Source of the DNA: Microbacterium jejuense
GTDB taxonomy: Bacteria > Actinomycetota > Actinomycetes > Actinomycetales > Microbacteriaceae
Direction: 5' to 3'
Length of the DNA stretch: 64,000 nt
Assembly (NCBI RefSeq): GCF_019511665.1
Contig: NZ_JAEUAW010000006.1
Span: 186,001-250,000, forward strand
Shown here: positions 18,217-26,379 of the stretch, piece after piece
How the letters are laid out: the number at the start of each line of letters is the position of its first letter
Position numbering within the stretch: position 1 is the stretch's first letter
The notes under the pieces: generated by a model
What the model saw: the letters and a program-made list of their open reading frames with translations, nothing else
Told to the model about the DNA's origin: nothing
Databases searched by the model: none
Program-made: the position numbers and the translations under genes

Positions 18217-19026
18217 GTGCACGTCCTATCCGTCAGCTCGCTCAAGGGTGGCGTCGGCAAGACGACCGTGACTCTCGGACTCGCGTCGGCGGCTTTCGCC
18301 CGCGGTGTCCGCACGCTCGTCGTCGACCTCGACCCGCAGTCCGACGTCTCGACGGGAATGGACATCCAAGTCGCCGGCCGACTCAATGTCGCCGACGTCC
18401 TGGCCAATCCCAAGGAGAAGACGGTCCGCCAGGCCATCACCTCCAGCGGCTGGGCGAAGGTGCACCCCGGCACGATCGACGTCATGATCGGCAGCCCCTC
18501 CGCGATCAACTTCGACGGTCCGCACCCGAGCGTGCGCGATGTCTGGAAGATGGAAGAGGCGCTCGCGACGATCGAGGCCGACTACGACCTCGTGCTCATC
18601 GACTGCGCGCCGTCGCTGAACGCTCTCACGCGCACTGCGTGGGCGGCTTCGGACCGCGTGGTCGTGGTGACCGAGCCGGGCCTGTTCTCGGTGGCGGCGG
18701 CGGACCGCGCGCTGCGCGCGATCGAAGAGATCCGCCGCGGCCTCTCGCCCCGCCTGCAGCCCCTCGGGATCGTCGTCAACCGCGTGCGCCCGCAGTCGAT
18801 CGAGCACCAGTTCCGCATCAAAGAGCTGCGCGACATGTTCGGTCCGCTCGTGCTGTCGCCGCAGCTGCCCGAGCGCACGTCACTGCAGCAGGCGCAGGGC
18901 GCTGCCAAGCCGCTGCACATCTGGCCCGGCGACTCGGCCCAGGAGCTCGCGGCCGACTTCGACTCCCTGCTCGACCGCATCATGCGCACGGGCCGCATCC
19001 CCTCGCCCGACGAGCCGCGCCCTTGA
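18217..19026 (+). CDS. ParA-family ATPase
   Basis: A 269-residue Walker-type ATPase beginning (M)[21 protein letters not shown] (deviant Walker A at residues 9-16), with LVVDLDPQSDVSTGM (Walker A') and YDLVLIDCAPSLNALTRTA (Walker B). This is the ParA/Soj architecture without an N-terminal DNA-binding extension. No parB gene is adjacent, so it is probably an orphan ParA rather than the main chromosome-segregation ParA, which usually lies near the origin. The GTG start follows a -10-like TAACGT (18203-18208) by 8 bases and no ribosome site is evident. Confidence 0.9.
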   Translation: MHVLSVSSLKGGVGKTTVTLGLASAAFARGVRTLVVDLDPQSDVSTGMDIQVAGRLNVADVLANPKEKTVRQAITSSGWAKVHPGTIDVMIGSPSAINFDGPHPSVRDVWKMEEALATIEADYDLVLIDCAPSLNALTRTAWAASDRVVVVTEPGLFSVAAADRALRAIEEIRRGLSPRLQPLGIVVNRVRPQSIEHQFRIKELRDMFGPLVLSPQLPERTSLQQAQGAAKPLHIWPGDSAQELAADFDSLLDRIMRTGRIPSPDEPRP

Positions 19027-19033
19027 CGGCGAG

Positions 19034-19055
19034 GGATGCCGGGCGCCCGGCATCC
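19034..19055 (+). terminator. Hairpin after the ParA-like gene
   Basis: A perfect palindrome (10-bp arms, GGATGCCGGG and CCCGGCATCC, around CG) starts 8 bases after the ParA stop. There is no U tract, so it may work as a weak terminator or an mRNA 3' end. Confidence 0.5.
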
Positions 19056-19066
19056 ACTGAACACAT

Positions 19067-19116
19067 TGCTCACGGCATGAGCATTCTGCGCACTTAGTGC
19101 ACGGCGGTCTGTGCAC
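19067..19116. promoter_or_regulatory. Cluster of palindromes before the Cys/Met PLP-enzyme gene (candidate operator)
   Basis: Three inverted repeats lie within 50 bases: TGCTCA-n5-TGAGCA (19067-19083), GCACTTAGTGC (19090-19100), and two GTGCAC palindromes 8 bases apart (19097-19102, 19111-19116). Such density suggests binding sites for a dimeric regulator of the PLP-enzyme gene at 19155. The regulator is not identified. Confidence 0.45.
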
Positions 19117-19154
19117 GACTTGCCATTCCCCGCGAACTCGCTGACCATATCGCT

Positions 19155-20369
19155 ATGGCACCGATGACGTTGCACCCCGACAGCATTGCCGTGCACGCCG
19201 GCCGCGAAGACCTCGCGAGCCTGGGCGTCCACGCTCTTCCCCTCGACCTCTCGTCGACGAACCCGCTCCCCGACCTGGAGCTCGGCGGGATGTCGTACGA
19301 GGTGCTCGCGACCGGCGGCCACCCGTTCGAGGGCGGTTCGAACGTCTACGCGCGCCTGTGGAACCCCACGGTCGCCCGGTTCGAGGAGGCGCTCGCACAT
19401 CTGGAGCACGCGGAAGAGGCCGTCGCCTTCTCGTCGGGCATGGCGGCCATCACGGCGGTGCTGCTCGGGGTGTCGCACGAGGCGGGCAGGCGGCACGTCG
19501 TCGCGGTGCGCCCTCTGTACGGCGGCACGGACCACCTGCTCGCGTCGGGCCTGCTGGGCCTGGACACCACGTTCTGCTCCCCCGACGGCGTCGCCGCCGC
19601 GCTGCGCGACGACACGGCGCTGGTCGTGCTGGAGACCCCCGCCAACCCGACGCTCGAGCTCGTGGACCTGCGGGCCGTGGTCGCCGCGGCGGGCGACGTG
19701 CCGGTGCTCGTCGACAACACGTTCGCGACGCCCGTGCTGCAGCAGCCGCTCGAGCTCGGCGCAGCCATGTCGCTGCACAGCGCGACGAAGTACCTCGGCG
19801 GTCACGGCGACGTCGTGGGCGGCGTCGTGGCGTGCGATGCCCGACTCGCCGCCGCGCTGCGGCGCACGCGCGCCATCACCGGCGCGATCATGCATCCGCT
19901 CGCGGCCTATCTGCTGCACCGTGGCCTCGCGACGCTTCCCGTGCGCGTGCGGGCTCAGCAGCGGTCCGCCCAGACCCTCGCGGAATGGCTGCTGACCCGC
20001 CCGGAGGTCGCCCGCGTGCATTTCCCCGGTCTGCCCGGCTGCGACCCCCAGGGTCTCGTGGGCACCCAGCAGGCGGGGCCCGGAGCGATGATCGCGATCG
20101 AGCTCGCAGGAGGCTTCGAGGCCGCCGCCGCGCTCACCTCCGCCGTCGAGCTCTTCACCCACGCGGTCTCGCTCGGGAGCGTCGACTCGCTCATCCAGCA
20201 CCCTGCCGCGCTCACGCACCGCCCGGTCGCGTCCGAGGCGAAGCCGTCGGATGCGCTGGTGCGCCTCTCGATCGGCCTGGAGGACCCGCAGGACCTCATC
20301 GCCGACCTGGATCGGGCGCTCACCGCCACGTCGCGCACGAACGCGCCCGCGATGTCGAACGCGGGGTGA
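19155..20369 (+). CDS. Cys/Met-metabolism PLP-dependent enzyme (cystathionine gamma-synthase/lyase or methionine gamma-lyase type)
   Basis: A 404-residue PLP enzyme of the trans-sulfuration family. The PLP Lys lies in MSLHSATKYLGGHGDVVGG at about residue 211, with the DNTFATPVLQQPLELGA segment before it. Upstream are YARLWNPTVARFEEALAHLE and FSSGMAAITAVLLG (phosphate-binding Ser-Gly-Met-Ala). The C-terminal LVRLSIGLEDPQDLIADLD is also typical. Members make cystathionine from an O-acyl-homoserine, split cystathionine, or break methionine down to methanethiol; sequence alone does not decide. The ATG at 19155 lacks a clear ribosome site, and a second ATG 3 codons later is possible. A palindrome-rich region upstream suggests regulation. 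Confidence 0.88.
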   Translation: MAPMTLHPDSIAVHAGREDLASLGVHALPLDLSSTNPLPDLELGGMSYEVLATGGHPFEGGSNVYARLWNPTVARFEEALAHLEHAEEAVAFSSGMAAITAVLLGVSHEAGRRHVVAVRPLYGGTDHLLASGLLGLDTTFCSPDGVAAALRDDTALVVLETPANPTLELVDLRAVVAAAGDVPVLVDNTFATPVLQQPLELGAAMSLHSATKYLGGHGDVVGGVVACDARLAAALRRTRAITGAIMHPLAAYLLHRGLATLPVRVRAQQRSAQTLAEWLLTRPEVARVHFPGLPGCDPQGLVGTQQAGPGAMIAIELAGGFEAAAALTSAVELFTHAVSLGSVDSLIQHPAALTHRPVASEAKPSDALVRLSIGLEDPQDLIADLDRALTATSRTNAPAMSNAG

Positions 20370-20385
20370 GCAGGACGGCGGGCGG

Positions 20386-20928
20386 TCAGGCGGTGCGGGC
20401 CGCGCGCCGCGCGGCGAGCTCGTCCAGCGGGTCGGGCTTCTCGACCTCGAACTCGACGAGCTCGGACTCGACCTCGCGCAGCACCTTGCCGACGGCGATG
20501 CCGAACACGCCCTGGCCGCGGCTCACGAGATCGATGACCTCGTCGTTGGATGTGCACAGGTACACCGATGCGCCGTCGCTCATGAGCGTGGTCCCGGCGA
20601 GGTCGCGGATGCCTGAGGCGCGCAGCTGCTCGACGGCCGTGCGGATCTGCTGCAGCGAGATGCCGGTGTCGAGCAGGCGCTTGACGAGCTTGAGCACGAG
20701 GATGTCGCGGAAGCCGTACAGGCGCTGCGACCCGGAGCCGGTCGCGCCGCGGACGGTCGGGACGACGAGCTCGGTACGGGCCCAGTAGTCCAGCTGGCGG
20801 TAGGTGATGCCTGCGGCGCGGGCCGCCACGGCGCCCCGGTAGCCCACCTCGTCGTCCATCGCCGGAAGCCCGTCGGTGAAGAGGAGTTCGGCGGAGAAAG
20901 GCTCGTTGTCAGCCATGTCTCGGGTCAT
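20386..20928 (-). CDS. MerR-family regulator, Rv1830-like
   Basis: A 180-residue regulator with a MerR helix-turn-helix at about residues 33-105: GYRGAVAARAAGITYRQLDYWARTELVVPTVR, then GSGSQRLYGFRDILVLKLVKRLLDTGISLQQIR. The C-terminal half (TLMSDGASVYLCTSNDEVIDLVSRGQGVFGIAVGKVLREVE) matches the actinobacterial Rv1830 family and lacks the ligand-binding domains of metal- or drug-sensing MerR proteins. In M. tuberculosis the gene lies two places after Rv1828 (FtsR), as here in order. The start at 20928 is supported by GGAGGGG 8 bases upstream. It is convergent with the PLP-enzyme gene. Confidence 0.92.
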   Translation of the reverse strand: MTRDMADNEPFSAELLFTDGLPAMDDEVGYRGAVAARAAGITYRQLDYWARTELVVPTVRGATGSGSQRLYGFRDILVLKLVKRLLDTGISLQQIRTAVEQLRASGIRDLAGTTLMSDGASVYLCTSNDEVIDLVSRGQGVFGIAVGKVLREVESELVEFEVEKPDPLDELAARRAARTA

Positions 20929-21047
20929 GCCCGTCCCCCCTCCGAATCGGTATCTTCCACGCTAGATCAGCCAGGTGCCTGCGGCAACGACATCCGCCGT
21001 TCGGGCCTCGGCGTGTCGCGCGGAGGACCGGATGGGATGCCGGCGGC

Positions 21048-21740
21048 TCAGGCCAGAAGGCGGTCCAGCGCCGCCCGCACGAAGATCGCGCGCACCTCGT
21101 CCAGGCGCTTGGCGAGCTCCGGGGCGACCTCGCCGGCCCGTCCCCGGGAGGCGGCGTCGGTGCGCCGCAGCAGCGGCGCGAGCGCGGATTCCACGAGTGC
21201 GACATCGCGTTCGGCGTTCTGCCGGAGCGCGCGCACGTGGCGCGGCTCGATGCCGTGGCGGTCGAGGGCGACCAGCGCCCGCAGCAGCGCGACCTGCTGC
21301 TCGGTGTACGACTCGGCGCCGGTCATGACGCCCGTGCTGATGGCGTCGTTCAGCAGCTGCGGCGCGGCCCCGGCGGCGGCCAGCAGCTCGTCGCGGCGGT
21401 AGCGGCGCGGCGCGGGCACGATCGAGGGCGGCGGCACCGCCGTCGGCGTGGCGGGGTCGCGGCCGGCGTCGACATCTTCGAGGTAGTCGCGGATGACCGA
21501 CAGCGGCAGATAGTGGTCGCGCTGCAGCGTCAGCGCGAGACGCAGGCGCTCGAGGTCGGCCTGCGAGAACTTGCGGTACCCCGATTCGGTGCGCAGCGGG
21601 GTGACGATGCCCTGCACCTCGAGGAACCGCAGCTTGCTCGACGTGAGTGCGGGGAACTCCGGCGACAGTCGCGCCAGAACCTGACCGATGCTGAGAAGAC
21701 CCGCGGACGTCGCGTTTTCACGGACGGAGGCCGCGGGCAT
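21048..21740 (-). CDS. ftsR: MerR-family regulator FtsR (Rv1828-like)
   Basis: A 230-residue protein with an N-terminal MerR-type winged helix: SIGQVLARLSPEFPALTSSKLRFLEVQGIVTP, followed by GYRKFSQADLERLRLALTLQRDHYLPLSVIRDYL (about residues 16-85). The C-terminal part (DELLAAAGAAPQLLNDAISTGVM and ALVALDRHGIEPRHVRALRQNAERDVALVE) is typical of the Rv1828/FtsR family. FtsR of Corynebacterium activates ftsZ transcription, and this is the expected role. The ATG overlaps the FHA gene stop (TGATG at 21742-21738), so the two are co-translated. Confidence 0.93.
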   Translation of the reverse strand: MPAASVRENATSAGLLSIGQVLARLSPEFPALTSSKLRFLEVQGIVTPLRTESGYRKFSQADLERLRLALTLQRDHYLPLSVIRDYLEDVDAGRDPATPTAVPPPSIVPAPRRYRRDELLAAAGAAPQLLNDAISTGVMTGAESYTEQQVALLRALVALDRHGIEPRHVRALRQNAERDVALVESALAPLLRRTDAASRGRAGEVAPELAKRLDEVRAIFVRAALDRLLA

Positions 21741-22243
21741 CAGGCGTCCGCCGCCCGCGCGAGATCTGCCGGCGAGACGAAGAAGTTGAGGCGGAACTTG
21801 CCGATCCGCACCTCGGCGCCGTTGCTGAGCGTGGCGCGGTCGACGCGTTCACCGTTGACGTAGGTGCCGTTGAGCGACCGCTGGTCGACGAGGTCGAACG
21901 TCGTGCCCGACCGCGTGATCTCGGCGTGACGGCGCGACACGGTCACGTCGTCGAAGAAGATGTCGGCCTCGGGATGCCGCCCCACCGTCGTGACGTCGGA
22001 GTCCAGGAGGTAGCGCGCGCCCGCTGTCGGGCCCGAGCGGACCAGCAGCAGCGCGGCGCCCGAAGGCAGCGCGTCGATCGCGTCGAGCTCGGCCTCACCG
22101 AGTTCGCTGCCAAACGGCACGAACGACAGGTCGGAATCGTGACCGAAGGTCTGCGTCGTATCGGCCGCACGGTGGGAATCGTGCGCGTCGGCCCCGGCTG
22201 CGCGGCGGATGTCGCCCTCATCGGGTCGGCGGTCGTGCTCCAC
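21740..22243 (-). CDS. garA: FHA-domain protein GarA/OdhI type
   Basis: A 167-residue phosphothreonine-binding protein. The N-terminal tail contains ADTTQTFGHD (Thr29, Thr30, Thr32), which aligns with the ETTSVF phosphorylation motif of GarA/OdhI. The FHA domain (about 84-145) carries GRHPEADIFFDDVTVSRRHAEI and RSLNGTYVNGERVD. In relatives the unphosphorylated protein inhibits 2-oxoglutarate dehydrogenase; phosphorylation by PknB or PknG makes the tail bind the protein's own FHA domain and relieves inhibition. The PASTA kinase in this window could be the kinase. The GTG start has an AGAGGAGG ribosome site, and a -10-like TAGTCT lies at 22265-22270. It overlaps ftsR by one base. Confidence 0.93.
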   Translation of the reverse strand: MEHDRRPDEGDIRRAAGADAHDSHRAADTTQTFGHDSDLSFVPFGSELGEAELDAIDALPSGAALLLVRSGPTAGARYLLDSDVTTVGRHPEADIFFDDVTVSRRHAEITRSGTTFDLVDQRSLNGTYVNGERVDRATLSNGAEVRIGKFRLNFFVSPADLARAADA

Positions 22244-22444
22244 GGTGTCCTCCTCTGTCTGTTCAGACTATCCGATGCACCGGCCGCCGGAGGAGTCCGA
22301 ATCCCCGGGGCGGTCACGATCCGTCCATCTCGCGGACCTGATCCCGCAATGTTTCGTCCCATGTCGCGCGGGATGCCGCCGATCGCGCGGCCGCTTTAGC
22401 CTGGCTGCACCGATCCGCACGGATCCGCAGAGAAGGAGCATCCC

Positions 22445-22792
22445 GTGACCAGCCCGTACAGCCGCATTCCCGCCCTCGAGGTGCGTGAGCGTGCGGTCTG
22501 CATGTGCGACCACGGCGACGCCTGCTCGTCCTTCGCCCCCGGGCACGCGCTGCACCTCATCCAGGCGCGCCTCGCTTCGGCGACGCCGTCGGACTGGGCC
22601 GATGCGATCGTCGCCGAGGCCGATACGCGATCGGGCTTCGTCATCGTCCGCACGCTGACGGGCGAAGAGATCGCGCTGTGGAACGGCACCGGTGCGGCGC
22701 AGGCCGCGACACCGGGAACGCCGGTCGCCCTGCACGAGCGGTACCACGTGCTCGCCGTGGGCGCGCAGCGTTTCAACGTGCTGCGCGGCTGA
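22445..22792 (+). CDS. Hypothetical protein with N-terminal CxC motif
   Basis: A 115-residue soluble protein I do not recognise. No signal peptide or membrane segment is seen. The N-terminal third has Cys residues in RAVCMCDHGDACSSF with neighbouring His (CDHGD, GHALHLIQ), which could bind a metal, but no named domain fits. The C-terminal part is a beta-rich stretch (SGFVIVRTLTGEEIALWNGTG, VALHERYHVLAVGAQRFNVL). The GTG start has an AAGGAG ribosome site, and TAGCCT at 22397-22402 could be its -10. It is convergent with the copper-storage-like gene. Confidence 0.75.
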   Translation: MTSPYSRIPALEVRERAVCMCDHGDACSSFAPGHALHLIQARLASATPSDWADAIVAEADTRSGFVIVRTLTGEEIALWNGTGAAQAATPGTPVALHERYHVLAVGAQRFNVLRG

Positions 22793-22801
22793 CGCCTTCG
22801 A

Positions 22802-22830
22802 GAGGCTCAGCCCCGCCGCGCAAGAGCCTC
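22802..22830. terminator. Weak hairpin between convergent genes
   Basis: GAGGCTC (22802-22808) pairs with GAGCCTC (22824-22830) across a 15-base loop, in the short gap between the 115-residue protein and the copper-storage-like gene. It overlaps the stop of the latter. No U tract. Confidence 0.35.
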
Positions 22831-23230
22831 AGCTCATCGCCATCATCATGTCCTTGACGGCCATGCACGCGTCCATGCAGGCCTTGCACGACTGAGCGCA
22901 CATCTTGCAGACCTCGCTGTGGTCGGCGTGCTCCATGCACTCGTCCATGCACAGCTGGCACATCGCGATGCACGCGTCGAGCATCGACATCATGACGGCC
23001 GGGGTCATCCCCTGCATCCGCATCATCGAGCGCATCATGGTGTTGCACATGTCGGCGCAGTTCATGCAGGCCGGCGCGCACGACATCATCTGCGTGGAGC
23101 ACACCGTGCACGCCTGCTCGCAGGCCGAGCAGGCGTCCATACACGCCTGCAGCACGGCCATGTCCATGCTCTGCATTCCGGGCATCGACGTCATGTCCTT
23201 CGACATGGCGCCCATCATCATCGCGTCCAT
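22829..23230 (-). CDS. Met/Cys-rich four-helix-bundle copper-storage protein (Csp-like)
   Basis: A 133-residue protein with 18 Cys and about 34 Met, more than a third of all residues. Cys occur mostly as CxxxC or CxxC on helices (ACMDACSACEQACTVC; CMNCADMC; CIAMCQLCMDEC; CKMCAQSCKACMDAC), the pattern of the Csp/DUF326 four-helix bundle that stores many Cu(I) ions in its core. No signal peptide or Tat motif is present, so it should be cytosolic, like the Csp3 type. The N-terminal 24 residues are an extra Met-rich tail (MDAMMMGAMSKDMTS...). It is divergent from copC 103 bases away, supporting a copper role. Confidence 0.88.
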   Translation of the reverse strand: MDAMMMGAMSKDMTSMPGMQSMDMAVLQACMDACSACEQACTVCSTQMMSCAPACMNCADMCNTMMRSMMRMQGMTPAVMMSMLDACIAMCQLCMDECMEHADHSEVCKMCAQSCKACMDACMAVKDMMMAMS

Positions 23231-23333
23231 CCGCCGCTTCCTTCCGTCGCCGGGTCGGCGGGCAGATCTCCCGCCTTGCGGCCATGCTAGACCTCGCCCG
23301 TCCGGGATCGAAGGGCCGATTAGGCTCGATCGC

Positions 23334-24059
23334 GTGATGTCACAAACTCTTCACAAAAACCGTCCGGCACGAGTGTCCGCCCTCGTGGCCGCCCTGACCC
23401 TGGCGTTCGCCGCGGTCGTGGCGACGGCATCCCCTGCCGCCGCGCACGACGCGCTCATCGGCGCCGACCCCGCCGACGGCAGCACGGTCGCCGCCCTGCC
23501 TGCACAGATCACGCTGACCTTCAGCGCCGACATCGCGGGCGACCCCGGTGCTTCGGAGGTGCAGGTGACCGACGCCTCGGGCGCCGACCTCGCGGACGGC
23601 ACGCCGACCGTGAGCGACAACGTGCTCACCCAGCCGGTCGCGGGCGACGCCTCGGGTGTCGTGACGGTGCTGTGGAAGGTCGTGTCGAGCGACGGCCACC
23701 CCACCTCCGGCCAGCTGACGTTCACGGTGGAGGGTGCGCCCGCGCCCGCCCCGACCGAGTCCGCCACCGCGGCGCCGACTCCGACCACGTCGGCCGAGCC
23801 CACCGAAGCACCCACCCCCACGCAGAGCGGGACGCCGGCGACGACCGACGAGGACTCGACCTTCGCCGACGTGTGGCCCTGGGTGGTCATCGGCATCCTC
23901 CTCGCCGGCGCCGCGGGCGCAGTGATCTACCTGCTGGTGTCGCGCGCACGGCGCGAGAACGCCCTCGGCGGCTCCGCCGAAGAGGGGGCTCAGGATGCCG
24001 CCGGCCAGGGTCCCTCGGCGGGCGCCGCACCCGGCTCCGGCCCTGATTCCGACCACTAG
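23334..24059 (+). CDS. copC: CopC-domain copper-resistance protein, membrane-anchored
   Basis: A 241-residue exported protein. The signal peptide ends at ASPAAA, leaving His at the mature N-terminus (HDALIGADPADGSTV), as in CopC, where this His ligates Cu(II). The beta-barrel domain continues to VVSSDGHPTSGQLTFTVEG, which has the second His. A Pro/Thr/Ser/Ala-rich linker leads to a C-terminal transmembrane helix (VVIGILLAGAAGAVIYLLVS) and a short charged tail. There is no fused CopD. The GTG at 23334 lies 7 bases after a TAGGCT -10 (23321-23326), consistent with leaderless translation; the ATG at 23337 is the alternative start. It is divergent from the Csp-like gene. Confidence 0.92.
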   Translation: MMSQTLHKNRPARVSALVAALTLAFAAVVATASPAAAHDALIGADPADGSTVAALPAQITLTFSADIAGDPGASEVQVTDASGADLADGTPTVSDNVLTQPVAGDASGVVTVLWKVVSSDGHPTSGQLTFTVEGAPAPAPTESATAAPTPTTSAEPTEAPTPTQSGTPATTDEDSTFADVWPWVVIGILLAGAAGAVIYLLVSRARRENALGGSAEEGAQDAAGQGPSAGAAPGSGPDSDH

Positions 24060-24062
24060 GCT
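24057..24062 (+). promoter_or_regulatory. -10 box of lpdA overlapping the copC stop codon
   Basis: TAGGCT at 24057-24062 includes the copC TAG stop codon and lies 6 bases before the lpdA ATG. It probably gives a leaderless lpdA transcript independent of copC. Confidence 0.6.
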
Positions 24063-24068
24063 GGAACC

Positions 24069-25469
24069 ATGCCTCACTACGACGTCGCCATCCTCGGCGC
24101 GGGGCCCGGCGGGTACGTCGCGGCCGTCCGTGCTGCTCAGCTCGGCCTCACGGTCGCGATCATCGAAGAGAAGTACTGGGGCGGTGTGTGCCTCAACGTC
24201 GGCTGCATCCCCTCGAAGGCTCTGCTCAAGAACGCCGACCTCGCCCACACGTTCCACGACAAGGCCGAGCTGTTCGGCATCTCGGGCGACGTGCACTTCG
24301 ACTTCGGCGTGGCGTGGGACCGCAGCCGCAAGGTGTCCGAGACGCACGTCAAGGGCATCCACTTCCTCATGAAGAAGAACAAGGTCGACGAGTACGACGG
24401 GCGCGGCACGTTCACCGGCCCGAACTCGATCACGGTCGCCAAGAACGACGGCACGACCGCCGAGGTCACCTTCGACAACGCCATCATCTCGACCGGCTCG
24501 CGCGTGCGCCTGCTGCCGGGCGTGCAGCTGAGCGAGAACGTCGTCACGTACGAGGAGCAGATCCTCAGCCGCGAGCTGCCGAAGTCGATCGTCATCGTCG
24601 GCGCCGGCGCCATCGGCATGGAGTTCGCCTTCGTCCTCACCCACTACGGCGTGAAGGTCACGATCATCGAGTTCCTCGACCGCGCGCTGCCGAACGAGGA
24701 CGCCGACGTCTCGAAGGAGATCACGCGTCAGTACAAGAAGTACGGCGTCGACATCCTCACCTCGACGAAGGTCGAGACCGTGGTCGACCACGGCGACAAG
24801 GTCACCGTCACCTACACCCCGAACGCCGGCGGCGATGCGCAGTCCATCGACGCCGACAAGGTGCTCATGTCGATCGGCTTCGCGCCGAACGTCGAGGGCT
24901 TCGGCCTCGAGACCACGGGTGTGAAGCTCACCGAGCGCGGCGCCATCGACATCGACGACCACATGCGCACCAACGTGCCGCACATCTACGCGATCGGCGA
25001 CGTGACCGCCAAGCTGCAGCTCGCCCACGTGGCCGAGGCGCAGGGCGTCGTCGCCGCCGAGACCATCGGCAAGGCCGAGACCATGACGCTCGGCGACTAC
25101 CGCATGATGCCGCGCGCGACGTTCTGCTCGCCGCAGGTCGCCTCGTTCGGCCTCACCGAGCAGCAGGCGCGCGACGCCGGCTACGACGTCAAGGTCGCGA
25201 AGTTCCCCTTCTCGGCGAACGGCAAGGCCAACGGCCTGGGCGAGCCGGTCGGCTTCGTGAAGGTCATCGCCGACGGCGAGCACCTGGAGCTCCTCGGCGC
25301 CCACATGATCGGCCCGGACGTGTCGGAGCTGCTGCCCGAGCTGACCCTCGCGCAGAAGTGGGACCTCACGGCCCTCGAGGCGGCGCGCAACGTCCACACG
25401 CACCCGACGCTGTCGGAGGCCGTGCAGGAGGCGTTCCACGGCCTCGCCGGCCACATGATCAACCTCTGA
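24069..25469 (+). CDS. lpdA: Dihydrolipoamide dehydrogenase
   Basis: A 466-residue FAD disulfide oxidoreductase that reoxidises lipoyl groups of 2-oxoacid dehydrogenase complexes with NAD+. Features in order: FAD site [21 protein letters not shown] (6-26), redox-active disulfide [16 protein letters not shown] (about 38-53), NAD site [17 protein letters not shown], second FAD motif [22 protein letters not shown], and the C-terminal [13 protein letters not shown], which carries the catalytic His-Glu pair. Length is typical. A hairpin terminator follows the gene. Its product works with the enzyme complex that GarA-type proteins control. Confidence 0.97.
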   Translation: MPHYDVAILGAGPGGYVAAVRAAQLGLTVAIIEEKYWGGVCLNVGCIPSKALLKNADLAHTFHDKAELFGISGDVHFDFGVAWDRSRKVSETHVKGIHFLMKKNKVDEYDGRGTFTGPNSITVAKNDGTTAEVTFDNAIISTGSRVRLLPGVQLSENVVTYEEQILSRELPKSIVIVGAGAIGMEFAFVLTHYGVKVTIIEFLDRALPNEDADVSKEITRQYKKYGVDILTSTKVETVVDHGDKVTVTYTPNAGGDAQSIDADKVLMSIGFAPNVEGFGLETTGVKLTERGAIDIDDHMRTNVPHIYAIGDVTAKLQLAHVAEAQGVVAAETIGKAETMTLGDYRMMPRATFCSPQVASFGLTEQQARDAGYDVKVAKFPFSANGKANGLGEPVGFVKVIADGEHLELLGAHMIGPDVSELLPELTLAQKWDLTALEAARNVHTHPTLSEAVQEAFHGLAGHMINL

Positions 25470-25483
25470 TCACGCGTACGCAG

Positions 25484-25517
25484 AACGCCCCGGACTTCCA
25501 CGGAAGTCCGGGGCGTT
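25484..25517 (+). terminator. Terminator hairpin after lpdA, fused to a dispersed repeat
   Basis: A perfect 15-bp stem (25484-25498 with 25503-25517) around CACG starts 14 bases after the lpdA stop. Its 3' arm ends in GGGGCGTT and runs straight into the first copy of the dispersed repeat (GTTTCGTC...). Confidence 0.85.
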
Positions 25518-25746
25518 TCGTCTCCGGGCGCCAGAGCGCCCTCCGCTCAACGACCGCGAGCCCGGCCGTCGAGCGCATCGAGACACAACCGCGAGCCGGT
25601 CGTTGAGCGGAGCGAGGAACGAGCGAAGACGAAACGCCCCGACCGACGGGCTGCTCAGGCGCATCGAGAAACAACCGCGAGCCGGTCGTTGAGCGGAGCG
25701 AGGAACGAGCGAAGACGAAACGCCCCCACCGACGGGCTGCTCAGGC
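25513..25746. repeat. Three copies of the GTCGTTGAGCG/GACGAAACG repeat, including an 86-bp tandem duplication
   Basis: Copies lie at 25513-25555 (minus orientation), 25598-25640 and 25684-25726 (plus). The last two sit in an 86-bp tandem unit (GCATCGAGA.CACAACCG starts at 25575 and 25661, single-base differences). The unit's end, GGGCTGCTCAGGCGC, includes the stop and last codons of the CYTH gene, so the duplication captured that gene's 3' end. No other feature was seen in this gap. Confidence 0.9.
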
Positions 25747-26379
25747 GCCGAGCGCCCGGGCGAGTTTCGAAGCGGATGCCGCCTCCCGGCCGCCTGCGGC
25801 GCTCACGGCCTGCGCCGCCGCCGTGAACAGCGCCGAGCGCTCATCCGCGGACGCGGGGGCCGCCGGGCCGAGCTCGAACTCCCACTCGCGCCACGTCCGC
25901 TGCGTGCCGTCGCGCTCGTCCGTCGCGACGACGTGGTCGTCGACGAACTCCGCCACCAGTCCCCCGTCGGCGTCCTGCAGCGCATATGCCGTCCGGTGAT
26001 TGCGGATGCGCGCGATCAGGGCATAGTCCGCCGGCGCCGCGACCTGCGGGAGGGCGGCGGCGACGGCATCCGGGATCCCGTTCCCCGAGTCGAGCGGCCA
26101 CTGCAGCTCCACGCGCCCGCCCTGGGCGTCGCGCGGGCCCTTGATGTGCCATCCCTCGTCGGGCCCCCCGGTGCGCCGCCGCACGGCGTAGCCCGCGCGG
26201 GCGAGCGCGAGCTCGGGCGTGTCGAGGTACGACGCGTCGAGGTCGCGCACCTCGGGGGTGCCCACCGACGCGACGCCGGGGAGGCCCGACCAGTCGGGCA
26301 GCGGCGTGTCGTCGTCGACGTCGAATTTCAGCTCGACCTCGACGGAGTGCGCGCCGGGCGCGCTGGAGTCAGTCGTCAC
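25741..26379 (-). CDS. CYTH-domain protein
   Basis: A 212-residue protein of the CYTH (CyaB-thiamine triphosphatase) superfamily. The signature EVELKFDVDD opens the domain at about residue 14. It is followed by YLDTPELALARAGYAVRRRTGG, GWHIKGPRD, RIRNHRTAYAL and WREWEFELG, which supply the charged residues lining the tunnel that binds triphosphates. Bacterial members cleave inorganic triphosphate or thiamine triphosphate; which applies is unknown. No CHAD domain is attached. The GTG start at 26379 overlaps the end of the preceding small gene by 11 bases. Its stop codon lies inside the 86-bp tandem repeat. Confidence 0.85.
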   Translation of the reverse strand: MTTDSSAPGAHSVEVELKFDVDDDTPLPDWSGLPGVASVGTPEVRDLDASYLDTPELALARAGYAVRRRTGGPDEGWHIKGPRDAQGGRVELQWPLDSGNGIPDAVAAALPQVAAPADYALIARIRNHRTAYALQDADGGLVAEFVDDHVVATDERDGTQRTWREWEFELGPAAPASADERSALFTAAAQAVSAAGGREAASASKLARALGA

